Source of the DNA: Solobacterium sp.
Lineage (GTDB): Bacteria > Bacillota_I > Bacilli_A > Erysipelotrichales > Erysipelotrichaceae
Reading direction: 5' to 3'
Assembly (NCBI GenBank): GCA_022486705.1
Contig: JAKVKC010000007.1
Coordinates: 22,774 to 86,773, forward strand
DNA: 64,000 nt
Both the position numbers and the translations under genes were made by a program. Position 1 is the first letter of the stretch. The number at the start of each line of letters is the position of its first letter. Below, piece after piece: positions 63,025-64,000 of the stretch. The notes beneath the pieces are model-generated. The model had not been told where the DNA came from and ran no database searches. It saw only the letters and a program-made list of their open reading frames with translations.

Positions 63025-63864
63025 ATGAGTACAGCAGAATCAAAACAAAAGATTGATCATTTTAGAGCGTATCTAATCAATATGGAAAAGGCAGATGCAA
63101 CGATTGCAAAGTATATTAGAGAATTGCAGCAACTTTTTGATTTTACAAAAGAAGAATGCATTTCAAAAGAGCTTCTTAGTAAATACCGTGAAAAATTAAA
63201 AGGAGAATACTTGCCTCAAACAGTCAATGGGAAATTGAATGCGGTAAATGCATATCTGCATAGCATAGGAAGATCCGATTTGACGATTCGCTTATTAAGA
63301 GTCCAGCACACGTGTTTTATTAATGAAAATAGAGAATTAAGCGAAAAAGACTATAGGAAACTTCTACAGGCCGCTTTAAAGATAAAAGATGAAAGAATGT
63401 ACTATTTAATGCTTACATTGGCGGGTACTGGAATACGTATTAGTGAACTTAGATACATTACAAAAGAAGCAGTTGAAACTGGCAGAGCCGAAATATCTAT
63501 GAAGGGAAAAAACAGGGTAGTCATGCTTTCCAGCAAACTAAAGAAAAAACTATTGAAATATTCAGACAAAAATTCAATCCTTTCCGGTCCGGTCTTTGTA
63601 ACAAGGACAGGGAGACCGATGGATCGATCAAATATATGCCATGAAATGAAAAGAGTATGCAAAGAGGCAGATGTTGATGCACATAAAGTGTTTCCACACA
63701 ACTTTCGGCATCTCTTTGCTCGGGTATTTTATAAGGTCGAAAAGAATATATCGCATCTTGCGGATATATTAGGGCATTCTAGCATAGAAACGACAAGAAT
63801 CTATTTGATGTCTTCAACAAGAGAATATGAAAATGCATTAGATAAGATGCAGCTAATAATATAA
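63025..63864 (+). CDS. Tyrosine recombinase/integrase (XerC/D-like)
   Basis: A 279-residue site-specific recombinase. The N-terminal SAM-like core-binding domain covers about 1-95. The catalytic domain has Arg in GTGIRISELRY, Lys in MKGKNR, HxxR in HNFRHLFA, His in LGHSS, and the nucleophile Tyr in TTRIYL. All catalytic residues are present, so it should be active. GGGAGG before ATG 63025 sets the start; the frame is open to 62959. It is AT-rich, unlike most of the window, and lies beside a long AT-rich noncoding region, which suggests a mobile or phase-variation role. No attachment sites were identified. Confidence 0.92.
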   Translation: MSTAESKQKIDHFRAYLINMEKADATIAKYIRELQQLFDFTKEECISKELLSKYREKLKGEYLPQTVNGKLNAVNAYLHSIGRSDLTIRLLRVQHTCFINENRELSEKDYRKLLQAALKIKDERMYYLMLTLAGTGIRISELRYITKEAVETGRAEISMKGKNRVVMLSSKLKKKLLKYSDKNSILSGPVFVTRTGRPMDRSNICHEMKRVCKEADVDAHKVFPHNFRHLFARVFYKVEKNISHLADILGHSSIETTRIYLMSSTREYENALDKMQLII

Positions 63865-63868
63865 GTAC

Positions 63869-63897
63869 AAAAAAACCACAGAATATTGATTCTGTGG
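63869..63897 (-). terminator. Terminator for a minus-strand gene entering from the right
   Basis: CCACAGAAT (63876-63884) pairs with ATTCTGTGG (63889-63897) around ATTG. The T-run is on the minus strand, so it serves the gene whose end lies at 63935. Confidence 0.82.
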
Positions 63898-63934
63898 TAG
63901 ATGTACTAGTCTATATATTATTACTATCATCAGA

Positions 63935-64000
63935 TTATGCTTTTTTTTGCCTGACGTCAACATATTTAATATCAAAATCAGATGAATTGATAAAGCAAAA
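63935..64000 (-). CDS. C-terminal end of a gene extending beyond the right edge
   Basis: An open minus-strand frame of 21 codons runs in from the edge and ends at 63935 with SSDFDIKYVDVRQKKA. A well-formed terminator for the same strand follows within 40 bp. The product cannot be identified from so short a piece. Confidence 0.45.
   Translation of the reverse strand, partial: FCFINSSDFDIKYVDVRQKKA

Overview
The window is chromosomal DNA of a low-to-mid GC Gram-positive bacterium (Firmicutes/Bacillota). Strong Shine-Dalgarno sites, extended -10 promoters, the tmk-holB-ricT-rsmI block, AddAB, a preQ1 riboswitch with QueT, oleate hydratase and many zinc-ribbon/TM proteins would fit an Erysipelotrichaceae-like gut or oral anaerobe; that placement is inferred from gene content. 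No rRNA or tRNA gene was seen.

Layout. 0-10.5 kb: a multi-PAS hybrid sensor kinase cut by the left edge, a nitroreductase, nucleoside and nucleotide salvage/housecleaning genes (nucleoside phosphorylase, deoxyribosyltransferase-like enzyme, Nudix hydrolase, mtnN), an S9 peptidase and a DMT transporter. 10.5-17.8 kb: a broken DUF4143 ATPase remnant, arginase, preQ1-I riboswitch plus queT, a YtrA-type GntR operon with an ABC-2 transporter, and a membrane-bound XRE regulator. 17.8-22 kb: GH1 6-phospho-beta-glucosidase, then a TetR regulator and oleate hydratase. 22.2-26.7 kb: tmk-holB-ricT-rsmI-prsW, overlapping genes of one operon. 26.9-33.7 kb: an AT-rich secreted BIG2-repeat adhesin-like protein, an FHA membrane protein, a mosaic zinc-ribbon/TPR/YD-like membrane protein and a lipoprotein. 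33.8-43 kb: an XRE-AbrB fusion regulator with an ABC-2 transporter, an M16C presequence-protease-like peptidase, a heterodimeric ABC exporter with one degenerate ATP site, and a small esterase. 43-49 kb (minus strand): addB-addA-DUF1653. 49.2-52 kb: an intact DUF4143 ATPase followed by ten tandem copies of a 148/149-bp repeat. 52-60.4 kb: a TelA/XpaC-type stress locus with a two-module AAA+ ATPase between xpaC-like and telA, flanked by zinc-ribbon membrane proteins. 60.4-64 kb: a YdcF/DUF218 membrane protein, an apparent Fst-like type I toxin with a convergent antisense RNA, an AT-rich noncoding stretch with a second candidate RNA, and a tyrosine recombinase.

Most notable: (1) the type I toxin-antitoxin locus at 62.08-62.28 kb, with a 29-codon membrane peptide, a shared bidirectional terminator, a consensus promoter for the antisense RNA, and a 12-bp direct repeat that puts a sequence complementary to the toxin start codon at the 5' end of that RNA; (2) the ten-unit satellite-like array at 50.5-52.0 kb, which has an alternating dimeric register and internal inverted repeats; (3) the TelA-XpaC-AAA+ cluster and the zinc-ribbon mosaic protein. 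All identifications are from reading motifs; no database search or folding program was run.
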